Positions 43,738 through 53,246 of a stretch of DNA of 64,000 nt are shown here, one piece after another. This DNA is from an uncultured Methanosarcinales archaeon (lineage in GTDB: Archaea; Halobacteriota; Methanosarcinia; Methanotrichales; Methanotrichaceae). The position numbers were made by a program, and so were the translations under genes. Numbering within the stretch: the first letter of the stretch is position 1; each line of letters begins with the position of its first letter. Where the stretch lies: positions 1 through 64,000 of the forward strand of contig CAIQHB010000039.1 in the NCBI GenBank assembly GCA_903871465.1. Direction: 5' to 3'. Under the pieces are notes generated by a model that saw nothing but the letters and a program-made list of their open reading frames with translations, had not been told where the DNA came from and searched no databases.

Positions 43738-45063
43738 ATGTATTCCCAAGAGCAGATGCTTAAAATCATTCAGGAGAAGAACGTGGAGTTCCTCCGGCTA
43801 CAGTTCACGGACATATCTGGAATTGTGAAGAACGTGGCCATTCCCGCTACCCAAATGGGAAAGGCCCTGAAGAGCGGCATATCCTTTGATGGCTCATCCA
43901 TCGAGGGCTTTGCCAGAATCCAGGAGTCTGATATGGTCCTCCGGCCTGACCTCTCCACCTTCAGCCTCTTGCCCTGGCGCAGCAAGGACGGCTCCAATGA
44001 GGCCCGTCTAATCTGCGATGTGCACCTCCCCAATGGGAAGCCGTTCGAAGGTGATCCTCGCTATGTATTGCGCAAACAACTTGAAATAGCGAAGGAGATG
44101 GGCTTCACGATGAACGTCGGTCCGGAACTGGAGTTCTTCCTCTTTGAGAAGCAGAATGGAGGCTCCGCGACCACCCCGCACGACCATGGAGGTTACTTCG
44201 ATCTGGGTCCCGTGGATCTGGCAGAAGACGTTCGCCGTGAGATAGTCAGGGCACTGACGCAGATGGGCTTCACCATCGAGGCCTCCCATCATGAGGTAGC
44301 TCGCGGACAGCACGAGATCGACTTCGTCTATGACGATGCTTTAAAGAACGCAGATAAAGTGGTGACCTTCAAGTACGTCACGAAAACCATTGCCATGCAA
44401 GAGGGCCTGCGCGCGACATTCATGCCCAAGCCCATCTTCGGCGCATCCGGTACGGGAATGCATGCCAACATCTCGCTCTTCCGCGGCCTGGAGAATGCAT
44501 TCTTTGATCCTGATACAGACTTGAACATAAGCGATCTGGCCAGGTTCTTCGTAGGAGGCTTGATCGAGCATGCCTGTGCCATAACCGCTATTGCCAATCC
44601 GCTCATCAACTCCTATAAGCGACTTGTCTCGGGCTTCGAAGCTCCAGTCTACATCACCTGGTCCGGACCGAACCGTTCCTCGCTTATTCGCATACCTGCA
44701 GGCCGCGGCCTCTCTACTCGCCTGGAGTTCCGCTCACCTGACCCGACCTGCAACCCCTATCTCACCTTCGCCGTCATTCTTGCAGCCGGACTGGACGGGA
44801 TCAAGAGGGGCATCGATCCGGGAGAGCCAGTGGATCTTAATGTCTATCATCTCACAGCTTTGGAGCGTGAATCTATGGACATTAAGACACTGCCCGCCAA
44901 TCTCAAGGAGGCACTGGATTATTTGGAAGCGGATAAGGTGATTCGTGTTGCTCTTGGCGAGCATGTATACGAAAATATCATGCGCCTCGGCCTATCCGAA
45001 TGGGAGGCATACAACACCTTTGTTCATCCCTGGGAGATCGAGAGGTATATCAACAATTATTGA
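43738..45063 (+). CDS. glnA: Glutamine synthetase type I
   Basis: ATP-dependent synthesis of glutamine from glutamate and ammonia. From ATG 43738 (GAGGAG about ten bases before) the product is 441 aa, the size of GSI-alpha enzymes; the frame upstream to 43657 is not part of it. Motifs: FTDISGIVKN and GSSIEGFARIQESDM (N-terminal beta-grasp), GPELEFFLF, VARGQHEIDF, the Mg/substrate loop GMHANISLF, NRSSLIRIPAGR (nucleotide site) and EFRSPDPTCNPYL. The Tyr-adenylylation loop of GSI-beta is not evident, as expected for alpha-type enzymes. A clean hairpin terminator follows. Confidence 0.96.
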   Translation: MYSQEQMLKIIQEKNVEFLRLQFTDISGIVKNVAIPATQMGKALKSGISFDGSSIEGFARIQESDMVLRPDLSTFSLLPWRSKDGSNEARLICDVHLPNGKPFEGDPRYVLRKQLEIAKEMGFTMNVGPELEFFLFEKQNGGSATTPHDHGGYFDLGPVDLAEDVRREIVRALTQMGFTIEASHHEVARGQHEIDFVYDDALKNADKVVTFKYVTKTIAMQEGLRATFMPKPIFGASGTGMHANISLFRGLENAFFDPDTDLNISDLARFFVGGLIEHACAITAIANPLINSYKRLVSGFEAPVYITWSGPNRSSLIRIPAGRGLSTRLEFRSPDPTCNPYLTFAVILAAGLDGIKRGIDPGEPVDLNVYHLTALERESMDIKTLPANLKEALDYLEADKVIRVALGEHVYENIMRLGLSEWEAYNTFVHPWEIERYINNY

Positions 45064-45098
45064 CGGGCATTTGATGCCCTATCGTCTCTTTTTTTGCA
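45064..45098 (+). terminator. Hairpin plus T-run terminator after glnA
   Basis: GGGCAT and ATGCCC form a perfect six-pair stem with a TTG loop at about 45066-45080, followed by TATCGTCTC and a run of T. Confidence 0.65.
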
Positions 45099-45218
45099 GC
45101 CAGCCTTTCCCGTGCCAGGCATAGGTTTCAATGACATGATTCATCATTTGCTCCGATTACAAAAGCGTGCACAGTGGCTCATTTCGAGCCAATTTCTTGA
45201 AATGCATCATCCGAAACG

Positions 45219-45225
45219 TATATAT
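45219..45225 (+). promoter_or_regulatory. TATA box of the tRNA-Lys/tRNA-Trp unit
   Basis: TATATAT ends 23 bases before the first base of tRNA-Lys, the usual archaeal spacing for a tRNA promoter. Confidence 0.6.
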
Positions 45226-45248
45226 CCAGCATCGACCTTGAGGGGTCC

Positions 45249-45322
45249 GGGCCGGTAGCTTAGTCAGGTAGAGCGAAAGGCTCTTAACCTTTAGGTCGGG
45301 GGTTCAAATCCCTCCCGGCCCG
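45249..45322 (+). tRNA. tRNA-Lys (anticodon CTT)
   Basis: A 74-base cloverleaf: acceptor GGGCCGG pairs with CCGGCCC (45315-45321), D arm GCTTAGTCAGGTAGAGC, anticodon stem AAAGG/CCTTT with loop CTCTTAA, and T arm GGGGG-TTCAAAT-CCCTC. Discriminator G73. No intron; CCA is not encoded. tRNA-Trp follows 13 bases later. Confidence 0.95.
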
Positions 45323-45335
45323 CTTTAAAACCACC

Positions 45336-45542
45336 GGGGCTGTGGCCTAGCCAGGTAGGGCGATGGGCTCCAGCGGTATATTTAATGATGAGCAACGGGT
45401 CTACTGAGATCTCTCGACGGGGAGGTCGTTGATGATCCGTTGGAGCACTGAAATGGGTTGTTATCAGCCACCGTTTTCCGGCTGTAAGAACTTCAGTATC
45501 GGAGATACCCGTCGATCGTGAGTTCGAATCTCACCAGCCCCA
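45336..45542 (+). tRNA. tRNA-Trp (anticodon CCA) with 133-nt intron
   Basis: Acceptor GGGGCTG (45336-45342) pairs with CAGCCCC (45535-45541), discriminator A. D stem GCCT/GGGC, anticodon stem ATGGG (27-31) with CCCGT (39-43), loop C-T-CCA-G-A and T arm GTGAG-TTCGAAT-CTCAC. The gene is interrupted after position 37 (45373) by an intron at about 45374-45506, the position used in euryarchaeal tRNA-Trp, where the intron carries a box C/D guide RNA. Removing the intron restores the loop. Splicing would be by the archaeal endonuclease at a bulge-helix-bulge formed by the exon-intron junctions. Confidence 0.93.
45374..45506 (+). ncRNA. Box C/D guide RNA within the tRNA-Trp intron
   Basis: C box ATGATGA (45385-45391), D' box CTGA (45404-45407), C' box TGATGA (45430-45435) and D box CTGA (45448-45451) are all present in order. 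The D' guide ACGGGTCT pairs with AGACCCGT across the spliced junction, placing the fifth base against C39. The D guide CCGTTGGAGC pairs with GCTCCAGCGG of the unspliced transcript (one G-U pair), placing the fifth base against C34. In Haloferax the equivalent intron guides methylation of C34 and U39. Here the second target would be a C. Confidence 0.88.
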
Positions 45543-45609
45543 CCTTTTTCTTCCGATTTCTCCACAGCGTTTAAATATCCATGACGCCCTGAAAAGACAG
45601 GGTGCCGAG

Positions 45610-45936
45610 ATGTTCAGGGATATCCTCACCACGTGCTGGTCTATTAAAGAGGTCAATAAGAACCTCGCCGACAGGAAGCCTACGTCCGACTACTCGATAA
45701 AATACCTCAAAAATACCTGTTCTGTGCTGGCAGGCCAGATGCGGGAACTGGGCAAGTCCATGCCCAAAGAGGCAATCGAAGTGGTAGACAAGTCTGGCCA
45801 GAAGAAGAGCTTTGCCTTGAATGATGTGGCAGAGATGCTCTATGATACTCGAAAGATCGTGGAGCTGAACTTGATAGACAATATCAGTCGATGGGCCAAG
45901 GCTCACACAATCATCAGTGATCCGGGAAAATTTTAA
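45610..45936 (+). CDS. Hypothetical protein, 108 aa
   Basis: A helical, slightly basic protein (DILTTCWSIKEVNKNLADRKPTSDYSIKYLKNTCSVLAGQMRELGKSMPKEAIEVVDKSG...) without signal peptide. Two Cys. No family recognised. A TATA-like TTTAAATATCC at about 45569-45579 lies about 30 bases before ATG 45610, which supports expression and the start. It follows tRNA-Trp but has its own promoter. Confidence 0.6.
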   Translation: MFRDILTTCWSIKEVNKNLADRKPTSDYSIKYLKNTCSVLAGQMRELGKSMPKEAIEVVDKSGQKKSFALNDVAEMLYDTRKIVELNLIDNISRWAKAHTIISDPGKF

Positions 45937-46160
45937 CCTCTAGAAAGTCTTTTTCTCTTTTGTCTCTTGGCTATATTTACTGTACCATTCCCGGGTTATC
46001 TTCACATATCGTATTCATAATATAATATCGCGTGCCTCAGAACTCATAGGGCTCATCATGGATTCAGTTTGACTGCATCATCATCGGCATCGCGACTTAA
46101 CCCCGGCCGCCATTATCAATATCGATTATCGATCATCCTCCAGGGCAAGGTTGATCCGAG

Positions 46161-47033
46161 ATGCTCTCCCTGGAAGCGCACATGATGCGATTGGGCGTGC
46201 ATGTCTCAGTTGCAGGCGGCTTGTTTAAGGCTGTTGACCGAGCCCAAGAAAAAGGCTGCGATGCGTTTCAGATCTTCACATCCAACCCGCGGGCCTGGAG
46301 ATCAAAGCCCGTCTCAGCCAATTGCATGAATCGCTTCGTCTCCAGGCTCAAAGAGTCCGAATTATCTCCAGCTGTAGCCCACATGCCATACCTCCCCAAT
46401 CTAGCCTCGCCAAGAGACGACGTTCATGCGAAATCGGTGCAGGCTCTCTCTCAGGAGTTGATGCGCTGCCAGGCACTCAGCATACCGTATCTTGTAACCC
46501 ATCTGGGAAGCCACCTTGGCGAAGGGCGGGAGAGGGGATTGGAGAGGATTATGAGTGCCCTGGATACTGCACTCTCCCTGGCAAAAAACGATGTGGTCAT
46601 TCTCCTGGAGAACAGTGCCGGCACCAGGAACAGCATGGGCAGCTCCTTTTCAGAAATTTCCTCCCTTTTGGAATCACTGCACGCCAAGAGGCGTTTAGGT
46701 GTATGCCTTGACACCTGCCATCTTTTTGCCGCAGGCTACGATCTGCGAACAGCTTCTGCTTTGGAGAAAACTCTTGGCCAATTTCAGGACTGCATCGACC
46801 TCGAAAGGCTCATGCTCATACATCTCAACGACTGCAAGGGACCCTTGGGATCGCATCTGGATCGACATGAGCATATAGGTTTAGGGCATATAGGTGAGTC
46901 GGGTTTTAGGGCAATTTTGAGCCACCCAGCGGTGCTGCGCACACCAATGATCCTGGAAACGCCAGAAGACTCTCGCCGGGATGATCGAGGAAACCTTGAC
47001 GCGGCAAGGAGCCTCGCATCAGGGATAAAATAG
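46161..47033 (+). CDS. nfo: Endonuclease IV (AP endonuclease)
   Basis: Cuts 5' of abasic sites in base-excision repair. The product is a TIM barrel with the Zn-ligand pattern: RLGVHVSVAGGLFKAVDRAQEKGCDAFQIFTSNPRAW, LVTHLGSHLG, ILLENSAGTRNSMGSSF, GVCLDTCHLFAAGYDL, LIHLNDCKGPLGSHLDRHEHIGLGHIG and ILETPEDSRRDD. The natural start is probably Met8 or Met9 (46182/46185), giving about 282 aa. The uracil-DNA glycosylase at 7479 would feed it abasic sites. Confidence 0.95.
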   Translation: MLSLEAHMMRLGVHVSVAGGLFKAVDRAQEKGCDAFQIFTSNPRAWRSKPVSANCMNRFVSRLKESELSPAVAHMPYLPNLASPRDDVHAKSVQALSQELMRCQALSIPYLVTHLGSHLGEGRERGLERIMSALDTALSLAKNDVVILLENSAGTRNSMGSSFSEISSLLESLHAKRRLGVCLDTCHLFAAGYDLRTASALEKTLGQFQDCIDLERLMLIHLNDCKGPLGSHLDRHEHIGLGHIGESGFRAILSHPAVLRTPMILETPEDSRRDDRGNLDAARSLASGIK

Positions 47034-47411
47034 TCTCTCGATAACCAACATCAGAGCATTACTGGAGATAGGCTTGACCAGGTAGCTGCTTGCTCCCAGA
47101 TCATAGCTCTTCTGGATATCCAGATCCTCATTTGATCCGGTAAGAATGACAACAGGAATATTGGAGAGATCCTTGTCACTCTTTATGAGGGTAAGGAGAT
47201 CGATGCCACTGATGTCGGGAAGGTTAATGTCCAATAAGATGAGCAGTGGCAGATTTCCCCTGACCAGGCCTTTCAGAGCCTTCATGGCCTCTTCGCCATT
47301 AGTGGCGACAATAAGATCCTTGTTCAGCTTATTATGTTTCAAGACCCGCTTCGTAAAAGCGGCATCCATTATATTGTCCTCAACCAGCACGATCCTTATA
47401 TCCCGATCCAT
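47019..47411 (-). CDS. Single-domain response regulator (Rcp1/CheY-like)
   Basis: From ATG 47411 (preceded by GGGTGAATCT) the 130-aa product is a receiver domain only: IVLVEDNIMDAAFTKRVLK with the acidic pocket, LLILLDINLPDISGIDLL (phospho-acceptor Asp after LLL), VVILTGSNEDLD (Thr) and SSYLVKPISSNAL (Lys-Pro). The frame upstream to 47588 is not part of the gene. No output domain and no neighbouring kinase gene, so it is an orphan receiver that may act by protein contact. Its 3' end overlaps the end of nfo by 15 bases. Confidence 0.93.
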   Translation of the reverse strand: MDRDIRIVLVEDNIMDAAFTKRVLKHNKLNKDLIVATNGEEAMKALKGLVRGNLPLLILLDINLPDISGIDLLTLIKSDKDLSNIPVVILTGSNEDLDIQKSYDLGASSYLVKPISSNALMLVIERLFYP

Positions 47412-47940
47412 AGATTCACCCTGAGCTCCTTCGCCGATCCTTGCCCTTGATCGATTGAATTCAAAAGTGTTATAGGAACTACACACAAAAATAGTTTTCC
47501 CACTGGATGATGTGTTCTTCAACACAATGGCCCGACTTAACTTAGACCTGTAACTTAAATCTGTGCGATCAAATATCATGTTTAGCAAATGAACTTTTCA
47601 TATATTTGTAAATATTTATTTTTTGTTTCAATAGTGCTTATCAATCCGTGGCATTGATCTTAATAGGAGTGACTTATTAGCATATCGATCAGCTGCCTCC
47701 AGGCATTTCTCATGGAAGTGCACGGCATTTGCCTTTCAAGCCCAACGAGAAGGCTTTTCCCAAGGCCGCTAAACTCTTTCGCGCCGCTGCGAAGGCAGAG
47801 GCGGTCACGCTGTCAATCACCAGCGCCCAAAAAGCCATCAAATCGACCATGGAGATTCTGCGCGAGGCCATTACTAGGGAGACGCATGAGATGATTGAGA
47901 TGATCGAATAGAGCAAATAGATATACCCCACCAGCTCCGT
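47412..47940. other. Intergenic stretch with one doubtful small ORF
   Basis: A/T-rich region between the response regulator and the sequon-rich protein. The part 47412-47670 shows no supported gene. The right part holds the short frame described at 47729. Confidence 0.4.
47729..47911 (+). CDS. Possible small helical protein, 60 aa or longer
   Basis: From TTG 47729 the frame reads as an amphipathic helical protein (FPKAAKLFRAAAKAEAVTLSITSAQKAIKSTMEILREAITRETHEMIEMIE) with natural-looking composition. The frame is open back to a TAG at 47678-47680, including LPPGISHGSARHLPF, but no ATG or GTG exists in it. An AGGAGTGA stands at about 47664-47671, too far from the TTG to decide the start. Either a true small gene with a non-ATG start or the remnant of one. 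The overlapping minus-strand frame looks like a shadow. Confidence 0.35.
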   Translation: MPFKPNEKAFPKAAKLFRAAAKAEAVTLSITSAQKAIKSTMEILREAITRETHEMIEMIE

Positions 47941-49098
47941 ATGCTGCCTATGAGAAACCTTACGCTTTTAGCGCTGGCACTGCTGCTTTGCAGTTCCGCC
48001 GCTTCTTGCCAGATGAACAGCACTACCCAAGAGGATATGAATGCCTCCGCCCTGAGGGCACTGGTGGTTGACTCTTCTCTGAAGCTCGAATCTTATCGCT
48101 TTTCGATGGAAATGGCGCAGGATATAGATTTGGTCAACCTTTCCTCGAGGGAGGCCCGGAGGCTCTATACGCGCTCCATGGGGTTAGGCTCTGCGAACAT
48201 GACTGATCACGCCCTGAAACTGGTCATGGCTTCTCTCACCTATGCCAAAGGCAATGAGGTCAATGCCTCAGCCGTTGCCCTGGATGAGTATTTACTCAAT
48301 AACACCATCTACCTCAAGTTAGATGGCAACTGGACGGTTCTTAGACTGCCAGCGGCTGCAACAGCCGGGTCTCAGCAGGACACTATGGCGCAGCAGGTCA
48401 ATATGCTCAATCAGTCCGACCTCACCTTGATGGGCGCGGAGACCGTGGAGGGCCAGAACTGCTACAAGGTCAGAGCTAAAATTGATATGCGCGCCTATGC
48501 GGGTCAGCTCTCCGGTGAGGTTGCATCTTACCTGCCGATGGCGTCCGCGAACAGCACAGATCTCTTCCGCAATATGACTCTGGATGTCTACTACTGGATA
48601 ACCAAAGATGTGCATCTTCTCAAAAAGACCGATGTACATGAAGTCATCAATGTGACTCCTCAGTCTTTGGGTCTGCCTGCCGCCGGACAGGAGATGCGTG
48701 TGAATTCTACGACCTCCATGATCTTTGAGGGCTTCAATGAAAGCGTGAACATTGTGCTCCCGTCCGTTGCCGGCAGGGCACAACCGTTCCTGTCGGGTCT
48801 GACTGCCTCCAATGAGACAGTTCCAGTCGCTTCGAACGGAAGCGAAATAAGGCCAAATGAATCTATGTCCGATGCCGCCCGGTTAAGCGAATCGATCCCA
48901 AATACAACAAAGTTAGACGAATCAAAGTCGAGGTTAAATGAATCAGTCTCGAGGCTAAATAAATCAATGCCAGATGCCGCAAGGTTAAATGAAACGATGC
49001 CAATCGTTACATTGTCAAACGCTGCACTGCCGAATGCTCCAAAGCAAGAAAAAGGAACGATTCAGGCTGCTTCGACACCCTGGCGAATCTTTCTTTAA
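47941..49098 (+). CDS. Sequon-rich secreted lipoprotein-like glycoprotein, 385 aa
   Basis: The N-terminus (from ATG 47941 or Met4, 47950) is a signal peptide ending SAASC, a lipobox-like site. The body (about residues 30-270) resembles LolA/LppX-type carrier folds: LVVDSSLKLESYRFSMEMAQ, an AETVEGQNCYKVRAKID segment and YYWITKDVHLLKK. The tail (about 285-385) is low complexity with repeats of RLNES-type units. I count 20 N-x-S/T sequons (NST, NAS, NLS, NMT, NWT, NES and others), so the mature protein is probably heavily N-glycosylated by AglB. Function unknown; a surface lipid- or ligand-binding role is only a guess. Confidence 0.8.
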   Translation: MLPMRNLTLLALALLLCSSAASCQMNSTTQEDMNASALRALVVDSSLKLESYRFSMEMAQDIDLVNLSSREARRLYTRSMGLGSANMTDHALKLVMASLTYAKGNEVNASAVALDEYLLNNTIYLKLDGNWTVLRLPAAATAGSQQDTMAQQVNMLNQSDLTLMGAETVEGQNCYKVRAKIDMRAYAGQLSGEVASYLPMASANSTDLFRNMTLDVYYWITKDVHLLKKTDVHEVINVTPQSLGLPAAGQEMRVNSTTSMIFEGFNESVNIVLPSVAGRAQPFLSGLTASNETVPVASNGSEIRPNESMSDAARLSESIPNTTKLDESKSRLNESVSRLNKSMPDAARLNETMPIVTLSNAALPNAPKQEKGTIQAASTPWRIFL

Positions 49099-49104
49099 AT
49101 TTAT

Positions 49105-49683
<579 letters not shown>

Positions 49684-49843
49684 TTAATAAGGAGGAACAT
49701 ATTTGCTGGTGGCTTGTGGCCTGGGGCGGCTTTTCTTTACAATCTCCCTACCTTTACCTTTTTGCCGCCTCTGGCCCTATCCTCCTTTCCATCCGACAAC
49801 CTGGACAAATAGGATAGTGCAGGTTATGGGAATTCTTTGCAGA

Positions 49844-51481
49844 TCAATTTGTCGGATGAGTCCCGCAAAGCACCTGGATCTTTTCCGCCTGCGCGATCAC
49901 TTCCGCAAAGTTGGTTGCCGCTCTTCCCCAGGCAGCCGCCTTTTCGGAACTCGTTTTCTCCAGCAGGGAATGGTTATGCCACCAGACCGCTTTCCAGTAA
50001 TTGTTTTCCGCGTCCTCCCATAAATTTGCCAAATTTCCCGGTGGCTGTTTTCCCATCACCTGTACCGTCTTCCACAGGGCAGCAGATGCATCTTCCTTGA
50101 GGCCAAATACGAGGTCTTCCGGCCTTTTTCCTAAGGATAGGTTGACATATGTTCCGGTCTGGTCGACGGCCAGAGTGCCCCAGTAAGGCATGCCGGGATT
50201 TCCCGTGCAGATGGAGACTTTATGATCGCTCGGAATGGCTATGGCCGAATAGAGGGTGGCAACATCAGGACGGAAGCGATTGATGGTATTGGTGCTCCAG
50301 GGATCGTCAAGATGCCATTCCTTCCCGTCCCACCAATCGGTCAAGGTGAGGGTCTCAACAGCCATTGAATAGTTGAATCTGCCCTGGTGGTCGGCGATCA
50401 TTTTTTCGGCCGTTAGGTATCGATAATAGCTGGAAGGATAGTACTTTTGTGGGTCCCAAATCGGTTGAGAAGGCTTCATGATGGGATTCAGATAATGGTT
50501 GGTCATAACCAGATAATCCGACTCATTGTTGTCCCCCGCCGTTCTCAGTGCATATCTGGCCCGAGTGGCCTCCAGAACCGTGGCATTGCCACCGGCATCA
50601 AGGAGCATGTGATTAAGGCCGAACATGCGGGTCGAATTGAATAGGAATTTTTCCGCCTCGGCAACCGTATCGCAGGTCATGGCCACATAGGGCAGCTCCA
50701 AAAAGCCACTGATGCCGGGACCGTTGTCGTCCGGTCCCTTCTGTGGCGCTGCGGCCATGATGTATACCAACCCCTTTTCGTTGAAGGCAGAGTTGCTTCC
50801 TGTCCGGCCAGCGCCGGTGGGAATGATACAGGAATTCCCTGAATCGGGGTAGAGGGCAAGGATAATCGAATATGAATTAGAGGGCAGATGATAGTAATCA
50901 AAATTTGTCCCGACGATCATACCACTGCCGGTGGCATTGCCAAAAGCAGCTATGGCTGTGCAGTGATCAGGAGGCTGTGGCCCTTGCCTTCCGCCCCAGT
51001 AGAGCATCACTATCGGATCATCCGGACCAAACTGCAAACCCTGATCAATCATGGCATCCGACATACCCCGGAAAAATGAGCTGAAATCGAATTGGTACAG
51101 CTCTCTTGCGATATATTGTCTGTATTCCTTGCAGCTCTGCCTGATCTCCTGTGACGAGTTCGTCGTTAGTGCACTGGCCCAGGCGGCGTCACGCACGATT
51201 GCAATGTAGTCTTTGGCCTGGTGGCCGTACTGATATCCCATCTCATAGGGACTACCCTGCAACACGACAATGGGCATTATGCCCGGCGGAGGGAGATAGG
51301 ATTTCGAGGATATGCCGAGCGACGGACCTGAATTATTTAATGGGTTGCTGGATAAATTAGTGGGAATTATTTTTCCCATATTTTCGGCATTTGAGAGTCC
51401 GGCCAGAGAACAGCAAATAACGATGCAGAGCAGGACAAGAGCGAATTGAAGGGAGATCTTCCGGGATTGTTGTCGATACAT
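49844..51481 (-). CDS. Secreted C45-like Ntn-hydrolase
   Basis: From ATG 51481 the product (545 aa) begins with a signal peptide (MYRQQSRKISLQFALVLLCIVICCSLAGLSNA). The body matches C45/acyl-CoA:isopenicillin N acyltransferase-like and phospholipase B-like Ntn hydrolases: MPIVVLQGSPYEMGYQYGHQAK (usual opening), DHCTAIAAFG with the likely nucleophile Cys, GMIVGTNFDYYHL, and SNSAFNEKGLVYIMAAA. Autocleavage before Cys would free the nucleophile. Possible roles are amide or peptide hydrolysis at the cell surface; substrate unknown. The upstream frame to 51559 would overlap the RNR gene and is not part of it. Several sequons occur. Confidence 0.78.
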   Translation of the reverse strand: MYRQQSRKISLQFALVLLCIVICCSLAGLSNAENMGKIIPTNLSSNPLNNSGPSLGISSKSYLPPPGIMPIVVLQGSPYEMGYQYGHQAKDYIAIVRDAAWASALTTNSSQEIRQSCKEYRQYIARELYQFDFSSFFRGMSDAMIDQGLQFGPDDPIVMLYWGGRQGPQPPDHCTAIAAFGNATGSGMIVGTNFDYYHLPSNSYSIILALYPDSGNSCIIPTGAGRTGSNSAFNEKGLVYIMAAAPQKGPDDNGPGISGFLELPYVAMTCDTVAEAEKFLFNSTRMFGLNHMLLDAGGNATVLEATRARYALRTAGDNNESDYLVMTNHYLNPIMKPSQPIWDPQKYYPSSYYRYLTAEKMIADHQGRFNYSMAVETLTLTDWWDGKEWHLDDPWSTNTINRFRPDVATLYSAIAIPSDHKVSICTGNPGMPYWGTLAVDQTGTYVNLSLGKRPEDLVFGLKEDASAALWKTVQVMGKQPPGNLANLWEDAENNYWKAVWWHNHSLLEKTSSEKAAAWGRAATNFAEVIAQAEKIQVLCGTHPTN

Positions 51482-51521
51482 ACCGAAACCTAATATGCAC
51501 TGTTTAATAAAATTCTTTTGG

Positions 51522-53246
51522 TCACCCGCAGTACTTGCACCCAGGCATGGTCTCCCCATTGCCCAGATACAGCACCTGGCTGCGGCTGCCGTACCTGAAG
51601 ACCGTCACGCCTTTGCACCCCAGATCGTAAGCCAGATTGTACACCTTTAAAACGTCGCTTACAGTCGCATCAGCAGGCAGGTTGACAGTCTTGGAGACGG
51701 CATTGTCCGTATACTTCTGGAAGGCGGCCTGAATGCGAACGTGCTGCTCGGGCGGGATGTCCAGTGCCGTGACGAACAGGTCCTTAAGATCCAGGGGCAC
51801 GCCTCTGATATCCTGCACAGAGCCCTTCCGGGCCAGCTCCGCCTTCAGATCAGGGGTGTAGATGCCGCGCGCTATTGCCGTCTGCTCAAAGAGGGGCGAG
51901 ACCTCCAGGAGACGGGCCCCATCCAGGACATTGCGAACGAACGCGAGAGCGAACAAGGGCTCGATGCCGCTGCTCGTCCCCGCGATGATGCTGATGGTGC
52001 CCGTGGGGGCAATGGTGGTAACGGTGGAGTTTCTCATGGCACCCCATTTCTTGAGACGGCTCACCTCGAAGAGCGGGAAGGAGCCGCGGGCTTCGCCCAG
52101 GAGGGCAGACTCGGCCCGGGCTCGCTCGGTGATGAACTTCATCAACTCTTCTGCCGTACGAACGGCCTCGCCAGAGTTGTATGAGATGTTCAAGAGAATG
52201 AGCATATCAGCGAAGCCCATCACACCCAGGCCGATCTTGCGCCTATGCAGCGTCGCCTCCTCTATTTGCTTCAGCGGAAAGCGATTCATATCGATGACGT
52301 CGTCCAGGAAACGAACGGCAAAAGAGACCAGTTCACCCAGCCGGTCCCAGTTTATCTCGCCCTTCATCACCATTCGCGAGAGGTTGATGGACCCCAGATT
52401 GCAGGACTCATACGGAAGCAGCGGCTGCTCGCCGCAGGGATTGGTGGCCTCGATCTGTCCGGGCAGGGGATGAGCGGCATTGATCTGGTCGATGAAGATT
52501 ACTCCCGGATCGCCTCCCCGCCAGGCGGAGCTGGCAATCAGATTCATCAGCTCCGCGGCATTAAGCCGGCCCGCGGCTAGACCGGTGCGCGAATTGACCA
52601 GATCTATCTCACTTCCCGTACGGGCTTTTTGCATGAACTCATCGGTCACCGCCACAGAGATGTTGAAGTTCTCCAGGAACCCCGGCTTCGACTTGGCATC
52701 GATAAACTCCAGGATATCTGGATGATTGACCCGGAGAACGCCCATGTTCGCGCCGCGACGTCGGCCGCCCTGCTTGATTACATCTGTGGCCGTGTCAAAG
52801 ATGCGCATAAATGAGACGGGACCGCTGGCCACCCCGCCCGTGGCCTGCACGACGTCATCTTTTGGCCGCAGCCGGGAGAAGGAGAAGCCCGTGCCTCCTC
52901 CGCTCTGATGGATAAGAGCCATGTTCTTCAAGGCATCAAAGATGCCGGGCAAGGAGTCTTCCACAGGAAGAACAAAACAGGCAGATAGTTGGCTTAGCGG
53001 CAGGCCTGCATTCATGAGCGTGGGGGAATTGGGCAAGAAGTCCAACTCCTGCATCATCTTTAGAAAACGGGCTCGATAATACTCGGCATCGTCGCCATAG
53101 CGGGTCTCGGCCCGCGAGACGTGAGATGCGACGCGCCCGAACATCTCACCCGGCGTCTCCGCCACCTGCCCGCTCTCGTCCCTCCGCAGGTATCTCTTCT
53201 TCAGGACTTCCATGGCATTGATGCCAAGCTTAAGATCGTCAGCCAC
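51522..53246 (-). CDS. nrdJ: Adenosylcobalamin-dependent ribonucleotide reductase (class II)
   Basis: Converts ribonucleotides to deoxyribonucleotides with coenzyme B12. The 574-aa product starts at GTG 53246, with GAGGAGG about ten bases before. Visible: FLPNSPTLMNAGLPLSQLSACFVLPVEDS (substrate-site Cys), GGGTGFSFSRLRP, NPCGEQPLLPYESCNLGSINLSRMV (NxCxE radical/acid motif and second redox Cys), PTGTISIIAGTSSGIEPLFAL, and the C-terminal redox pair CKYCG. All required Cys are present. The length is compact compared with some class II enzymes but complete at both ends. Divergent from cooC. No cobalamin riboswitch was seen in the leader. Confidence 0.95.
   Translation of the reverse strand: MADDLKLGINAMEVLKKRYLRRDESGQVAETPGEMFGRVASHVSRAETRYGDDAEYYRARFLKMMQELDFLPNSPTLMNAGLPLSQLSACFVLPVEDSLPGIFDALKNMALIHQSGGGTGFSFSRLRPKDDVVQATGGVASGPVSFMRIFDTATDVIKQGGRRRGANMGVLRVNHPDILEFIDAKSKPGFLENFNISVAVTDEFMQKARTGSEIDLVNSRTGLAAGRLNAAELMNLIASSAWRGGDPGVIFIDQINAAHPLPGQIEATNPCGEQPLLPYESCNLGSINLSRMVMKGEINWDRLGELVSFAVRFLDDVIDMNRFPLKQIEEATLHRRKIGLGVMGFADMLILLNISYNSGEAVRTAEELMKFITERARAESALLGEARGSFPLFEVSRLKKWGAMRNSTVTTIAPTGTISIIAGTSSGIEPLFALAFVRNVLDGARLLEVSPLFEQTAIARGIYTPDLKAELARKGSVQDIRGVPLDLKDLFVTALDIPPEQHVRIQAAFQKYTDNAVSKTVNLPADATVSDVLKVYNLAYDLGCKGVTVFRYGSRSQVLYLGNGETMPGCKYCG

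Noticed and set aside
47710-47931. Minus-strand ORF of 73 codons resembling a membrane protein
   Set aside because: It is the complement of an amphipathic Ala/Lys-rich frame, which commonly gives hydrophobic shadows; no promoter or Shine-Dalgarno support.
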